The notes: generated by a model not told the origin, from the sequence alone. A DNA stretch of 64,000 nt from Pullichristensenella sp963930055 (GCA_963930055.1 CAWVKS010000004.1:124001-188000), one strand, 5' to 3'. Shown: positions 50,124 through 58,497, numbered from the stretch's first letter. Made by a program: numbers and translations.

Positions 50124-50498
50124 GCGCTCACCCCTTTGGCATTATAGCCGTCCCGGCGGGGACAATGCCTGAGAAAAATGTTGCCCCTCGCGCGGAAATT
50201 TTCGACGTCTCTCTATCGTTTCGCGCCGATCCGCGCATGGTTGCGACAAAGCCCGCGCCGCCCCGGCGCCGCGGCGCGCGAACGGCGGCGCTTTTTGCCG
50301 GCCGCGGCGCTTCCCGCAAGGCAAAAAAAGGCCTGCGCGGCTTCTGTGGGCAAGGAGCCGGCGCGCGCCCCTCCGCCGCCCTGCAAACCGCGCTTTTTGC
50401 GGGGCAAATGCGGCGGCGCGCGGACGGCTGTCGGAGTTTCTTTCTTTTTTTGCACGCATTTTGGCGGCGGGGCATAGCATGGAGAGGGAGGGGATCGC
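50124..50498. other. divergent intergenic region spoIIGA / ylmC-like gene
   Basis: About 375 bp without a supported gene. It must contain the spoIIGA-sigE promoter (Spo0A/sigma-A-dependent in Bacillus), but I could not pick convincing boxes. It holds GC-rich palindromic bits and short T-tracts but no RNA gene or repeat that I recognise. Only the last 20 bases (GAGAGGGAGGGG) are clearly functional, as the ribosome binding site of the next gene. Confidence 0.45.
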
Positions 50499-50744
50499 AT
50501 GACGTTTGGCGAACTCAGGCAGAAGGATGTCATCAACATTTGCGACGGGCGGCGGCTGGGGAAGCCCATCGACGTCGCCCTCAGCGACGCGGCCTGCGTC
50601 ACGGCGCTGATCGTGCCCAGCCCGGGCGGCTTCCTGAGCTGCTTAAAGCCCGACCGCGAGGGCGTATCCATCCCCTGGGAGCGCATCCGCCGCATCGGGG
50701 ACGACGTGATTCTGGTGGAATTGGACGCGACATTTGGCCAGTAG
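50499..50744 (+). CDS. YlmC/YmxH-family PRC-barrel protein
   Basis: 81-residue PRC-barrel protein of the YlmC/YmxH sporulation-associated family: FGELRQKDVINICDGRRLGK at the N-terminus, then GGFLSCLKPDREGVSIPWER and IGDDVILVEL. Small barrels of this kind occur beside sigE/sigG or nrdR in many Clostridia; molecular role unknown. Strong ribosome binding site (GGGAGGGG). It precedes nrdR, which has its own promoter. Confidence 0.88.
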   Translation: MTFGELRQKDVINICDGRRLGKPIDVALSDAACVTALIVPSPGGFLSCLKPDREGVSIPWERIRRIGDDVILVELDATFGQ

Positions 50745-50788
50745 CGGAAAAAGGCCGATGTTTTTCTTAACAATTTTTCGGATAGGGC

Positions 50789-50817
50789 TAGACGAATCGT
50801 TATTTTACGTGTATAAT
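50789..50817 (+). promoter_or_regulatory. promoter of nrdR
   Basis: TAGACG (50789-50794), 17-base spacer, TATAAT (50812-50817), in an AT-rich patch 26 bp before the nrdR start. The -10 is perfect and the -35 weak. Confidence 0.65.
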
Positions 50818-50842
50818 ATTAACGTATGAGGTGAACTAGCGG

Positions 50843-51304
50843 ATGAAATGCGTCTTTTGCAACTGCACGCAGAGCCGCGTGGTCGATTCGCGCCAGAGCG
50901 AAGATGGTTTGACCATCCGCCGCCGCCGCGAATGCGAAAAGTGCGGCCGCAGGTTTACGACCTATGAGCGCATCGACATGATCCCGCTCATGGTCGTGAA
51001 AAAAGATCAGACGCGCGAGCCCTTCCAGGCGGACAAGCTCCGCCACGGCATCATCAAGGCCTGCGAAAAGCGCCCCGTGTCCCTGGAGGACATCGACGCG
51101 CTCGTGCGCGAGGTGGAGCGCCGCGCCTATTCCCAGGGCGAGGCGGAGATCACCAGCCAGGCCATCGGCGAAATGGTGATGGAGGGGCTCAAGAAGCTGG
51201 ACGAGGTGGCTTATGTGCGCTTTGCCTCCGTCTACCGCCAGTTCCGCGACATACAGACGTTCATGGACGAGCTTTCCAAGCTCCTCCGGGACGGCGAGGG
51301 GTGA
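50843..51304 (+). CDS. nrdR: transcriptional repressor NrdR
   Basis: 153-residue repressor of ribonucleotide reductase genes. An N-terminal zinc ribbon (MKCVFCNCTQSRVVDSR, then CEKCGRRFTTYER) is followed by an ATP-cone (PFQADKLRHGIIKACEKRPV to the ASVYRQFRDIQTF block) that senses ATP/dATP. Length and both domains are standard. RBS GAGGTG. It lies 60 bp before the PhoP-type regulator gene, perhaps co-transcribed. No nrd box sites are visible in this window. Confidence 0.97.
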   Translation: MKCVFCNCTQSRVVDSRQSEDGLTIRRRRECEKCGRRFTTYERIDMIPLMVVKKDQTREPFQADKLRHGIIKACEKRPVSLEDIDALVREVERRAYSQGEAEITSQAIGEMVMEGLKKLDEVAYVRFASVYRQFRDIQTFMDELSKLLRDGEG

Positions 51305-51363
51305 TCCCGACGCTTCCGGCGCCGGTCGATATACCAAGTACAAAAAAGAAAGAGGATACGCGC

Positions 51364-52065
51364 ATGGCAAACGAACTTATTTTGGCCGTTGACGACGAGG
51401 CTCACATCCTTGAACTGCTCTCGTTTAATCTCGAGGCGTCCGGTTACAGGGTCGTGACTGCCGCGACGGGCGAAGATGCGCTGGTGGTCTGTGCGCATGA
51501 GCGTCCCGCGATGGTGCTGCTGGATATCATGCTTCCGGGCATTGACGGCATGGAAGTGTGCAGGCGGCTCAAGAGCGCCCCGACGACTGCGGACATCCCC
51601 ATCATCATGCTCACCGCCAAAGGCGACGAGGTCGACAAGATCCTCGGCCTGGAGCTGGGGGCGGATGACTATATAACCAAGCCGTTCTCCGTGCGTGAGC
51701 TGATCGCCCGCGTCAAGGCGCTGCTGCGCCGCGCCGCGCCGCAGAATGAAGAGGAGGGCATCCTCCACGTCGGCGGCCTGACCATCGACGTAGGCAACTA
51801 TGAGGCCTTCCGCAACGGTGAGAAGCTGTCGCTCACGCTCAAGGAATTCGAGCTTCTCAAGCTGCTGGTGCTCTCCCGCGGCAAGGTGCTCACGCGCGAC
51901 TTTTTGCTGGATCGTATCTGGGGCTATGAGTTTTACGGCGAGACCCGCACGGTCGACGTGCACATCCGTCACATCCGTCAGAAACTTGGCGACGACGCCC
52001 ATTATATCGAAACGATCCGCGGCGTCGGCTACAAGTTCAACGACAGGCAGGAGAACCGCCTGTGA
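51364..52065 (+). CDS. OmpR/PhoB-family response regulator (PhoP-like)
   Basis: 233-residue regulator. The receiver has the acidic pair in VDDEAHILELL, phosphoacceptor Asp in LLDIMLPGIDG, Thr in MLTAKGDEVDK and Lys in ITKPFSVRELIARVKALLRR. The C-terminal winged helix has LTLKEFELLKLLVLSRGKVL and VDVHIRHIRQKLGDD, ending RGVGYKF. Similarity of these blocks to PhoB/PhoP/WalR and the PAS-HAMP kinase next door suggest phosphate or envelope control; no pst or phoU genes are in the window to settle it. ATG 51364 follows AAAGAGG. Its stop overlaps the kinase GTG start (GTGA). Confidence 0.93.
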   Translation: MANELILAVDDEAHILELLSFNLEASGYRVVTAATGEDALVVCAHERPAMVLLDIMLPGIDGMEVCRRLKSAPTTADIPIIMLTAKGDEVDKILGLELGADDYITKPFSVRELIARVKALLRRAAPQNEEEGILHVGGLTIDVGNYEAFRNGEKLSLTLKEFELLKLLVLSRGKVLTRDFLLDRIWGYEFYGETRTVDVHIRHIRQKLGDDAHYIETIRGVGYKFNDRQENRL

Positions 52066-53969
52066 GCTCCCGGGTCGCTGTCAAAGCGGCCCTTCTTGCG
52101 CTTGCGTTCATGCTGGTGATCCTGGCGATAAGCGCTTATTCGCTCTCGGTCGACCGCAACGGGGAACTGACCGAGAGCCTTGCCTTTGGCTGCACGGTCG
52201 CATCGGGGCTCCTTGAAAGCGCCGGCGGCGACGCGCAGCGCGTGGCGATCCTCGAGACGCTGCCGGACGATGCGAAGATGGCCCTTGCCTATTTCGACGC
52301 CGACGGCGCCTCGCTGTATGACAATCGCCCCGGCAGGGAGCATTTGACCGCGCAGGAGACAGACCTGCTTGCACGCGCGCAGGAGGAAGGGATCGTCTGC
52401 TATACGAGCGATGCGGACGGGGCGCTTTGCGCGCTTTGCGCGTTTTCGGACGGCGCATGCCTGCGCATTTCCCGTCCTGGCGTTACGGCGTTCACGGTAT
52501 TCAGGGAACGCCTGCTGATCTATGCCCTGATCGTCCTGGGCGTGTGCGCGCTGGTGTTTGCCATGGTCTATATCTACGACATGCGCCGCCGCTCCATCAT
52601 CCGTCAGGTAACGGATGTACTCACGGACTTCTCTGACGGCCGCTATGACGCCCGCGTGCGGCTGTTGCGCGGTGGCGACCTGCGCGAGGAAGTGGACGGC
52701 ATCAACACCGTCATCGAGCAGATCGAGCAGCGCGTGTTCAGCCAGCGCAGCCGCGACCATGCCATCTCCGTCATCATGAACCAGATGCAGAGCGGCATCA
52801 TCGTCGTGGATGCGAGGATGCACATCCTCCTGGTCACGCCCGTGGCCAGGAAGCTGACGGGCATCGCCCCCAATTCCGAGGGCGTGGCCGTCGCCGAAGC
52901 CTGCAAAAACGTCAACCTGGAGGGCGTGTTTGGCGAGGCCATGCGCCGCGAGGGCGGCGTCTATACCAATGAGGTCGCCGCGCGCACCGCCGTGGGCCGC
53001 GGCCACCGCCCGCTCCGCTTCTATGTATCGCCCATGCGGCAGGACGGCAAGGTGGTCGGCGCGCTGGCCATGGTCGAGGACATCACCGAGCTGCGCCGTC
53101 TCGAGCAGGTGCGCACGGACTTCGTGGCCAACGTCTCCCACGAGCTCAAAACGCCGCTCACCTCCATCAAGGGCTTTGTGGAAACGCTGCTGGACGGGGC
53201 GATCAACAATCCCCCCATGGCGGAAAAGTTCCTCAAGATCATCATGCTGGAGGCCGAGCGCCTCACGCGCCTCATCAACGACATACTCTCCATCAGCAAA
53301 CTGGAGAGCGGCATGACCGACGCCCCCACCGAACGCATACAGCTGGACAAGATGGCCTTCGAGGTCGCCGACATGCTGCGCATACACGCGGAGGAGAAGG
53401 AAGTCACCATCAACGCCCACCGCAACAAAAAGCCCGTCTATATCCAGGGCAATCCCGACCATGTGGAGCAGATGCTCATCAACCTCATCGAAAACGCCAT
53501 CAAGTACAACAAGCCCGGCGGTTCCGTGACCGTGCACGTGTTCGGCAACGAGCGCGAAGCCAACCTCACCATCTCAGACACGGGCATCGGCATCCCCGAG
53601 GAACACCTGCCGCGCCTGTTCGAGCGCTTCTACCGCGTGGACAAGGGCCGTTCCCGCTCCATGGGCGGCACGGGCCTGGGCCTGGCCATCGTCAAGCACA
53701 TCGTGCGCGGCATGAACGGCGAGATCGAGGTGCACTCCAAGTTCGGCGAGGGCACGGAATTCCTCGTCACGCTGCCCATCGCCCCGCCGCCTCCGCCGGA
53801 GGAGAGCAATGCGGGCGGCCGGGTGGACGAAGTGATGGACATCACCGATGAAGAGCGCAGCAAAGAGCAGCGCGAGCGCGACGAGAGCCGTCGCCGCGGC
53901 ATCCACGAGGGCGCCCCGCCCGCATCCGATGGCGGGGACGCCGCGCCGCCGGGCGCGGGGGAGGGTTAA
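52062..53969 (+). CDS. sensor histidine kinase with HAMP and PAS domains (PhoR-like)
   Basis: 635-residue membrane kinase: N-terminal helix (about 6-25), extracytoplasmic sensor of about 125 residues, second helix (about 152-172), HAMP region including VLTDFSDGRYDARVR, PAS domain (about 235-345), phosphoacceptor block NVSHELKTPLTSIKGFVETL, ATPase domain with NLIENAIKYNKPGG and ISDTGIGIPEEHLPRLFERF, then GTGLGLAIVKHIV. The last roughly 60 residues form a charged Glu/Arg tail. Layout matches PhoR/WalK-type kinases. The GTG start overlaps the regulator stop. A 2-base gap separates it from the next gene. Confidence 0.93.
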   Translation: MSSRVAVKAALLALAFMLVILAISAYSLSVDRNGELTESLAFGCTVASGLLESAGGDAQRVAILETLPDDAKMALAYFDADGASLYDNRPGREHLTAQETDLLARAQEEGIVCYTSDADGALCALCAFSDGACLRISRPGVTAFTVFRERLLIYALIVLGVCALVFAMVYIYDMRRRSIIRQVTDVLTDFSDGRYDARVRLLRGGDLREEVDGINTVIEQIEQRVFSQRSRDHAISVIMNQMQSGIIVVDARMHILLVTPVARKLTGIAPNSEGVAVAEACKNVNLEGVFGEAMRREGGVYTNEVAARTAVGRGHRPLRFYVSPMRQDGKVVGALAMVEDITELRRLEQVRTDFVANVSHELKTPLTSIKGFVETLLDGAINNPPMAEKFLKIIMLEAERLTRLINDILSISKLESGMTDAPTERIQLDKMAFEVADMLRIHAEEKEVTINAHRNKKPVYIQGNPDHVEQMLINLIENAIKYNKPGGSVTVHVFGNEREANLTISDTGIGIPEEHLPRLFERFYRVDKGRSRSMGGTGLGLAIVKHIVRGMNGEIEVHSKFGEGTEFLVTLPIAPPPPPEESNAGGRVDEVMDITDEERSKEQRERDESRRRGIHEGAPPASDGGDAAPPGAGEG

Positions 53970-53971
53970 CG

Positions 53972-55090
53972 ATGCGATACCGCGAATTTCCCAAAGACAG
54001 CCAGCGCGTCAGCGCGCTGGGCATGGGCTGCATGCGCCTGCCCACGAAGGACGGCGCGATCGACCGCCCGGAGGCCGTTTCCCTCATCCGCCGCGCCATT
54101 GAAGGCGGCGTGAACTATGTCGATACCGCCTATGGCTATCATGGCGGCGAGAGCGAGCGCCTGGTCGGCGAAGCCCTCGAGGGCGGCTACCGGGAGCGCG
54201 TGCTGCTGGCCACCAAATTGCCCGTCTGGCTGGTCAAGGAGCCGGCGGACATGGAAAGGCTCTTTGCCGAGCAGCTGCAAAAGCTGCGCACGGACCATGT
54301 GGACGTCTATCTTCTCCACGCGCTGGACGCGGCGCGCTTTGAAAACATCGTGAAGGCGGGCGGCCTGGACTTCATGCGCCGCCTGCGCGCCGAGGGCCGC
54401 GCCCGCCGCATAGGTTTTTCTTTCCACGACGAAGCGGACGTGTTCCGCCGCATACTCGCCGCCTGCGATTGGGACGTCTGCCAGGTGCAGATGAACCTGC
54501 TCGACGAACGCCATCAGGCGACGATGGACGGCGTGCGCCTGGCCGCTTCGCAGGGGGTCGGCGTCATCGTCATGGAGCCCCTGCGCGGCGGCGCGCTGAC
54601 CAGGACCGCGCCCAGGGCGGTGGACGCGCTCTACAACGCCTGCGTCCCCGGGCGCAGCCGCGCCGACTGGGCGTTCCGCTACCTGCTCGACCGCCCGGAG
54701 TTTGTGACGATCCTCTCCGGCATGAGCAGCGCCGCGCAGCTTGCGGAGAACCTGTGCATATTCGACGCGGCGGACGTGGGCTGCCTGACGGAAGCGGAAA
54801 AGGCGACGCTTGCGCGCGTGCGCGAGGCGTACGAGGCGCGCACGCCCATCGGCTGCACCGGCTGCGGCTACTGCCAGCCCTGCCCGCAGGGCGTGAAGAT
54901 CCCGGAGATCTTCCGCGCCTACGACAAGGCCGCCATGTTCGACGACCCGGATTCCTTCCGCGCGTTTTACCGGGCGGAGGAACGCCCCGCCTGCGTGGGT
55001 TGCCTTTCCTGCGAGGCCGCTTGCCCGCAGCATTTCCCCGTGCCCATCCACGAGCGCATACAGGCCATCGAGGCCGAGATGCGCGCCTGA
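53972..55090 (+). CDS. aldo/keto reductase with C-terminal ferredoxin-like 4Fe-4S domain
   Basis: 372-residue oxidoreductase. The AKR barrel covers about residues 1-270: LGMGCMRLPTKDG, DTAYGYHGGESE with the catalytic Asp and Tyr, LATKLP with the Lys, and LLHALD where many AKRs have a His. A C-terminal domain carries two cysteine clusters, CTGCGYCQPCPQG and CVGCLSCEAACPQ, consistent with two 4Fe-4S clusters. Such fusions are common in anaerobes and presumably use ferredoxin-type electrons rather than only NAD(P)H; substrate unknown. It begins 2 bases after the kinase stop, in an apparent operon, and is followed by a terminator. Confidence 0.9.
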   Translation: MRYREFPKDSQRVSALGMGCMRLPTKDGAIDRPEAVSLIRRAIEGGVNYVDTAYGYHGGESERLVGEALEGGYRERVLLATKLPVWLVKEPADMERLFAEQLQKLRTDHVDVYLLHALDAARFENIVKAGGLDFMRRLRAEGRARRIGFSFHDEADVFRRILAACDWDVCQVQMNLLDERHQATMDGVRLAASQGVGVIVMEPLRGGALTRTAPRAVDALYNACVPGRSRADWAFRYLLDRPEFVTILSGMSSAAQLAENLCIFDAADVGCLTEAEKATLARVREAYEARTPIGCTGCGYCQPCPQGVKIPEIFRAYDKAAMFDDPDSFRAFYRAEERPACVGCLSCEAACPQHFPVPIHERIQAIEAEMRA

Positions 55091-55100
55091 CAACCTGAAA

Positions 55101-55130
55101 GGCCGCCGGCATAGCGCCCGGCGGCCTTTT
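55101..55130. terminator. rho-independent terminator
   Basis: Perfect 9-bp stem GGCCGCCGG/CCGGCGGCC (55101-55109, 55118-55126) with an 8-base loop and TTTTCG. It separates convergent genes; on the minus strand AAA before it gives a weak T-tract. Confidence 0.85.
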
Positions 55131-55142
55131 CGCGGCGGATGG

Positions 55143-55574
55143 TCACTGCCCGTCCGCCGCCTGCGCGGCGACGATTTCGCGCGCCTTGCGCAGTATCTCC
55201 TTGTCCTGTTCGTGCGTCAGCAGGCGCACGGCCACGTCGAAGGGGAAGTAGTCCCCGTCGAGGAAGCCCTGCTCAAAGGCGATGCGGTAGCGCCTGTCGC
55301 CCGCGCGCATGGCGAACCATTGGATGCGGTTGGAAACGTCCCTGTGGCGGGACTGGGAGTAAAAATCGTAGCCAGTGCGGCCGACGGGGGCGACGATCTC
55401 CGCCTGGATGCCCGCCTCGGACTCCACGCGGTAGAGCGCCACTTCGGGCGCGCCTCGGCCATCGCGGATGACGCCCTTGGGCATGATCCACTCGCCCTTG
55501 TCGTTCTTGAGCAAAAAGACCTCGTCGCCGGCAAAGACGACGCCGCCCGCGCAGTTGCGAATGTGCGCAGCCAT
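55143..55574 (-). CDS. NUDIX-fold protein with degenerate NUDIX box
   Basis: 143-residue protein with a NUDIX-like fold: AGGVVFAGDEVFLLKNDKGE, then GEWIMPKGVIRDGRGAPEVA. The box region reads YRVESEAGIQAE instead of the canonical REUxEExGU pattern, so one metal-binding Glu position is replaced. It may be inactive or have shifted chemistry. The C-terminal half (GDRRYRIAFEQGFLDGDYFP) is not recognised. ATG 55574 has GGGAGGTGG about 10 bases upstream. Divergent from the sirtuin gene. Confidence 0.72.
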   Translation of the reverse strand: MAAHIRNCAGGVVFAGDEVFLLKNDKGEWIMPKGVIRDGRGAPEVALYRVESEAGIQAEIVAPVGRTGYDFYSQSRHRDVSNRIQWFAMRAGDRRYRIAFEQGFLDGDYFPFDVAVRLLTHEQDKEILRKAREIVAAQAADGQ

Positions 55575-55652
55575 GTCCAGTCCACCTCCCGTTCGCTACG
55601 ATTATAGCACATAACGGGAAGTTCTTCAATATTTCCACGGAAGGTGATATGT

Positions 55653-56366
55653 ATGGATGCAGTGAAAACGCTGAAGGGATGGGTAGGGGAGAGCCGGCGC
55701 ATCGTCTTTTTCGGCGGCGCGGGCGTGTCCACGGAGAGCGGCATCCCCGACTTCCGCGGCGTGGACGGGCTCTACCGGCAAAAATACGCCTGGCCGCCGG
55801 AGACGATCCTCAGCAGCGATTTCTTCTTCAGCCGCACGGAGGAATTCTACCGTTTCTACCGCGAAAAGATGCTCGTCACCGGCGCGCGCCCCAACGCCGC
55901 CCACGAAAAGCTGGCGCAGTGGGAGCGGGAAGGCAGGCTTTCCGCCATCGTCACCCAGAACATAGACGGCCTGCACCAGAAGGCAGGCTCCCAAAACGTC
56001 TACGAGCTGCACGGCACGATCTATAAGAACCACTGCGTGCGCTGCGGGAAGGCCTGGGGCGTGGAGCGCATCGAGGCGTGCGAGGGCGTGCCTCTGTGCG
56101 AATGCGGCGGCGTCATCAAGCCGGATGTGGTGCTCTACGGCGAATCGCTGGACGCGGCCGTGCTCGAGGGCTCGCTCACGGCCATCGCCTCCGCCGACCT
56201 TTTGATCGTCGGCGGCACTTCCCTGACGGTCTACCCGGCGGCGGGGCTCATCGACGCCTACACGGGCAGCCGCCTGGTGCTGGTCAACAAGACCGCCACC
56301 GGGCGCGATGCGCGCGCCGACCTGGTGCTGCGCGAGCCCATCGGGGCGCTGTTTTCCCGCCTCTGA
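55653..56366 (+). CDS. cobB: NAD-dependent protein deacylase (sirtuin)
   Basis: 237-residue class M/U bacterial sirtuin that removes acyl groups from lysine using NAD. Motifs: FFGGAGVSTESGIPDFRG (NAD binding), TQNIDGLHQKAG (catalytic Asn/Asp region), VYELHGT (catalytic His), CVRCGK and CECGG (structural zinc Cys4), VVLYGE and VGGTSLTVYPAAGL. All are intact. ATG 55653 follows GGAAGGTG at about 6 bases; an earlier GTG at 55644 lies within that site. No acetyl-CoA synthetase or acetyltransferase gene adjoins. Confidence 0.95.
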   Translation: MDAVKTLKGWVGESRRIVFFGGAGVSTESGIPDFRGVDGLYRQKYAWPPETILSSDFFFSRTEEFYRFYREKMLVTGARPNAAHEKLAQWEREGRLSAIVTQNIDGLHQKAGSQNVYELHGTIYKNHCVRCGKAWGVERIEACEGVPLCECGGVIKPDVVLYGESLDAAVLEGSLTAIASADLLIVGGTSLTVYPAAGLIDAYTGSRLVLVNKTATGRDARADLVLREPIGALFSRL

Positions 56367-56368
56367 GC

Positions 56369-57067
56369 CTACGGGGCGGGCACGTCCCTGAGCCAGCCGG
56401 AGAGCAGCGCGCTGCCCGGCGCCTGCGCCTGCCAGACGTTGGCGGCAATGTATCCCAGGTCGCGGATGCTCACCGCCTGCTGGTCGGCCACCACCACGTG
56501 GTCCAGCAGCGGCACGCCCAACGGCTGCAGCGCCGTCATCAGGGAAAGCGTGCAGCGTATGTCGTCGCGCGAGGGCAGCAATGTGTTGTTGGGGTGGTTG
56601 TGGCTGATGACGATGGCCTGCGCGCGCGTGCGCACCACTTCGCCCAGCACGTGGCGCACGTAAAACGGCGCGCTGTCCGTGGTGCCGCGCTGCAAAAACA
56701 CGCAGGAAATCAGCCGCCCGGAGGCGTCGAGCGCCAGCATGTAAAAGTGCTCAAACGTGCGCCCGAGGAACAGGCTCTTGAGGTATTCCCCGGCCTTGCC
56801 GAACGTATCCAGCTTCGGCGCGCGCCCAAAGCGCTCCAGCTGCGTATAGCGCGCCACGCCGGGGATGAGGCTGAACAGCAGCGCGTCCGACTTGTGCATG
56901 TCCATGTTTTCCAGCACATGCGCGCCGGATTCAAAGACGGAGGCAGGGGCGATGAAGCGGCGGCGGAAGCGCCACACCCACTGGTCGCCCGTGCCCGGGT
57001 GCAGGATCTCCAGCAGGTTGCGTGTGGCGGCGTAGACGCGGCGCACGCGCTCGCGGGAGGCGCTCAC
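56369..57067 (-). CDS. RadC/JAB-domain protein
   Basis: 232-residue protein of the RadC family. The C-terminal JAB/MPN metalloprotease-like domain has the intact zinc motif HNHPNNTLLPSRDD (HxH, x7, S-xx-D), with the Glu site provided by an upstream segment. The N-terminal half differs from textbook RadC and has no clear helix-hairpin-helix. Despite the old name it is not a proven repair protein; RadC-like genes often sit in mobile or defence regions. I take the GTG at 57067 as start: it overlaps the stop of the gene upstream (GTGA) and the longer upstream frame is only shadow. Confidence 0.85.
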   Translation of the reverse strand: MSASRERVRRVYAATRNLLEILHPGTGDQWVWRFRRRFIAPASVFESGAHVLENMDMHKSDALLFSLIPGVARYTQLERFGRAPKLDTFGKAGEYLKSLFLGRTFEHFYMLALDASGRLISCVFLQRGTTDSAPFYVRHVLGEVVRTRAQAIVISHNHPNNTLLPSRDDIRCTLSLMTALQPLGVPLLDHVVVADQQAVSIRDLGYIAANVWQAQAPGSALLSGWLRDVPAP

Positions 57068-57348
57068 GTCCCCAGTGCCCCGGCGCGTTCGAGGGCGTTG
57101 CGCACTTCCTCCGGCGCGGTCAGCGGCTCCGCGATGTAATAGCCGTCCATCTCCTCGTCGTAGGCGAGCAGGCAGGCGCCGTCCACGCGCACGCCTTCCT
57201 TGACGAACACCAGGTCGAGGGACACAGGCGCCTCGATGTCGTAAAGGTCGGCGACGTATTCCTGCGCAGACAGGGCCTCGCAATCGGCGTCCGCGTCCAA
57301 AAACGCGCGCAGACGGGCGATCTCCTTTTCACTGAACTTCAACAGCAT
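57064..57348 (-). CDS. small acidic protein, unknown
   Basis: 94-residue, strongly acidic cytoplasmic protein (many Asp and Glu; segments ADADCEALSAQEYVADLYD and LLAYDEEMDGYYIAEPL). No membrane segment or recognised motif; one or two Cys only. ATG 57348 has GGAGGAG 5 bases upstream, which fixes the start. Its stop overlaps the RadC gene start by 4 bases, so the two are translated together. The divergent L,D-transpeptidase gene starts 24 bp away. Confidence 0.7.
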   Translation of the reverse strand: MLLKFSEKEIARLRAFLDADADCEALSAQEYVADLYDIEAPVSLDLVFVKEGVRVDGACLLAYDEEMDGYYIAEPLTAPEEVRNALERAGALGT

Positions 57349-57372
57349 GCGATCTCCTCCTTGGGGGCAAAT

Positions 57373-57846
57373 ATGAGCGTCGTCATTCGTGTCTACAAGC
57401 AAAAGCGCCTCCTGGAAGCCTTCGTGGACGGCCATCGCGCCCTTTCCTGCCGCGTCCAGCTCGGCTTCGGCGCCGATGATGGTCCCAAGCGGCGCGAGGG
57501 CGATGGGCGCACGCCGGAAGGGGCGTACTTTGTCTGCACAAAGAACGCTTCTTCGCGGTTTTACCGTTCCCTGGGCGTCTCCTATCCCAACGCCCAGGAC
57601 GCCCGCGCGGCGCTTGGGCGCGGGGAGATCGGCGCTGAAACATGCCAAAGGCTTGTGCGCGCCGCCGAGCGCGGGCAGCGCCCGGACTGGCATACGCCGC
57701 TGGGCGGCTTTATCATGCTCCACGGCGGGCGCCCGGAGGGGCGCACGGGGGACTGGACGGCGGGCTGCGTCGCCCTGGACAACGCCGACATGGAAGCGCT
57801 GTTTTCCCTCGCCGACCTCGGCGACCGCGTGGAGATCTTTCCCTGA
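57373..57846 (+). CDS. L,D-transpeptidase (YkuD)-like protein without signal peptide
   Basis: 157-residue protein made almost only of a YkuD domain: GRTPEGAYFVCTK, then GGFIMLHGG (conserved His) and the active-site WTAGCVALDN, where Cys is the nucleophile of the family's xGC motif. YkuD enzymes form 3-3 cross-links or attach proteins to peptidoglycan outside the cell. Here the N-terminus (MSVVIRVYKQKRLLEAF) is not a signal peptide and no transmembrane helix is present, so export is unclear. ATG 57373 has a modest upstream site (TTGGGGG). A different start further upstream does not exist, because the divergent gene overlaps. Confidence 0.82.
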   Translation: MSVVIRVYKQKRLLEAFVDGHRALSCRVQLGFGADDGPKRREGDGRTPEGAYFVCTKNASSRFYRSLGVSYPNAQDARAALGRGEIGAETCQRLVRAAERGQRPDWHTPLGGFIMLHGGRPEGRTGDWTAGCVALDNADMEALFSLADLGDRVEIFP

Positions 57847-57848
57847 GC

Positions 57849-58298
57849 CTAGCGCTCGCGCTCGGAGCCGAGGTAGATAGTCTCGCCAAAGCCGATGAGG
57901 GAAGGCAGGTTGTCGCGTATGGCGCGGGGAAAGAGGTTGCGCCGGGGCAACTCGTCCGCGTCCACCCACTCCATGCCCACCTGGAAGCGGTCGCGCTCGG
58001 TGGGGGGCGTGGCGCGCCCGTCCTCGAGGCGGCAGAGAAAGACGAAGTAGAGCTTGTGGCTCGACCCGCCCTCGCGCCTTTCGCAGACGCGCTCGTAAAT
58101 GCCGGAGAGGCGCACGGGCAATACGCTGTATCCCGTCTCCTCCAGCAGCTCGCGGCGCACGGCCTCCAGGAGCGTCTCGCCATCGCGCTGCCCGCCGCCG
58201 GGAAGGGCGTAGTAATCGCCAAACCGAGAGACGCAACGGTTGACGAGTATCTTGCCTCCGTGCAGCACGATCGCCTTGGCGGAATTGCGTACAGGCAT
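57849..58298 (-). CDS. NUDIX hydrolase
   Basis: 149-residue NUDIX hydrolase with a fully conserved box: GGGQRDGETLLEAVRRELLE then ETGY. Preceded by FGDYYALPGGG, typical of MutT-like and 8-oxo-dGTP/nucleotide-sugar hydrolases. Substrate not readable. ATG 58298 follows AGGAAGGGGG at about 8 bases. It is convergent with the L,D-transpeptidase-like gene, 2 bp away, and there is no visible terminator between them. Confidence 0.88.
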   Translation of the reverse strand: MPVRNSAKAIVLHGGKILVNRCVSRFGDYYALPGGGQRDGETLLEAVRRELLEETGYSVLPVRLSGIYERVCERREGGSSHKLYFVFLCRLEDGRATPPTERDRFQVGMEWVDADELPRRNLFPRAIRDNLPSLIGFGETIYLGSERER

Positions 58299-58468
58299 GG
58301 CGCGCCCCCTTCCTCCGATCTTTGGCAACATTATACATCCCCGTCGCACAAAAGGCAAGGTGGCGGGAAAGAGGCGTCCATTTGTTGTTGAAAACCGTGC
58401 AAAATGTGTGAGGGACGGTCGCCGAATGTTAAGGAATATTAATGTTTGGAAAAGTTCATGCGCTTTGA

Positions 58469-58497
58469 TTGATTCTTCAAATTGTTGCTGTTAGAAT
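58469..58497 (+). promoter_or_regulatory. putative promoter of the 2-oxoacid dehydrogenase operon
   Basis: TTGATT (58469-58474), 17-base spacer, TAGAAT (58492-58497), in an AT-rich region about 60 bp upstream of the E2 start. Each box matches four or five of six consensus bases. An imperfect inverted repeat (GAGTAGAAACTC, about 58508-58519) lies just downstream and could be an operator. Confidence 0.6.

Noticed and set aside
57064..58338. Long minus-strand frame joining the NUDIX region to the small acidic protein
   Set aside because: The upstream part is antisense to the L,D-transpeptidase-like gene; the ATG at 57348 with its own ribosome binding site defines the real gene.
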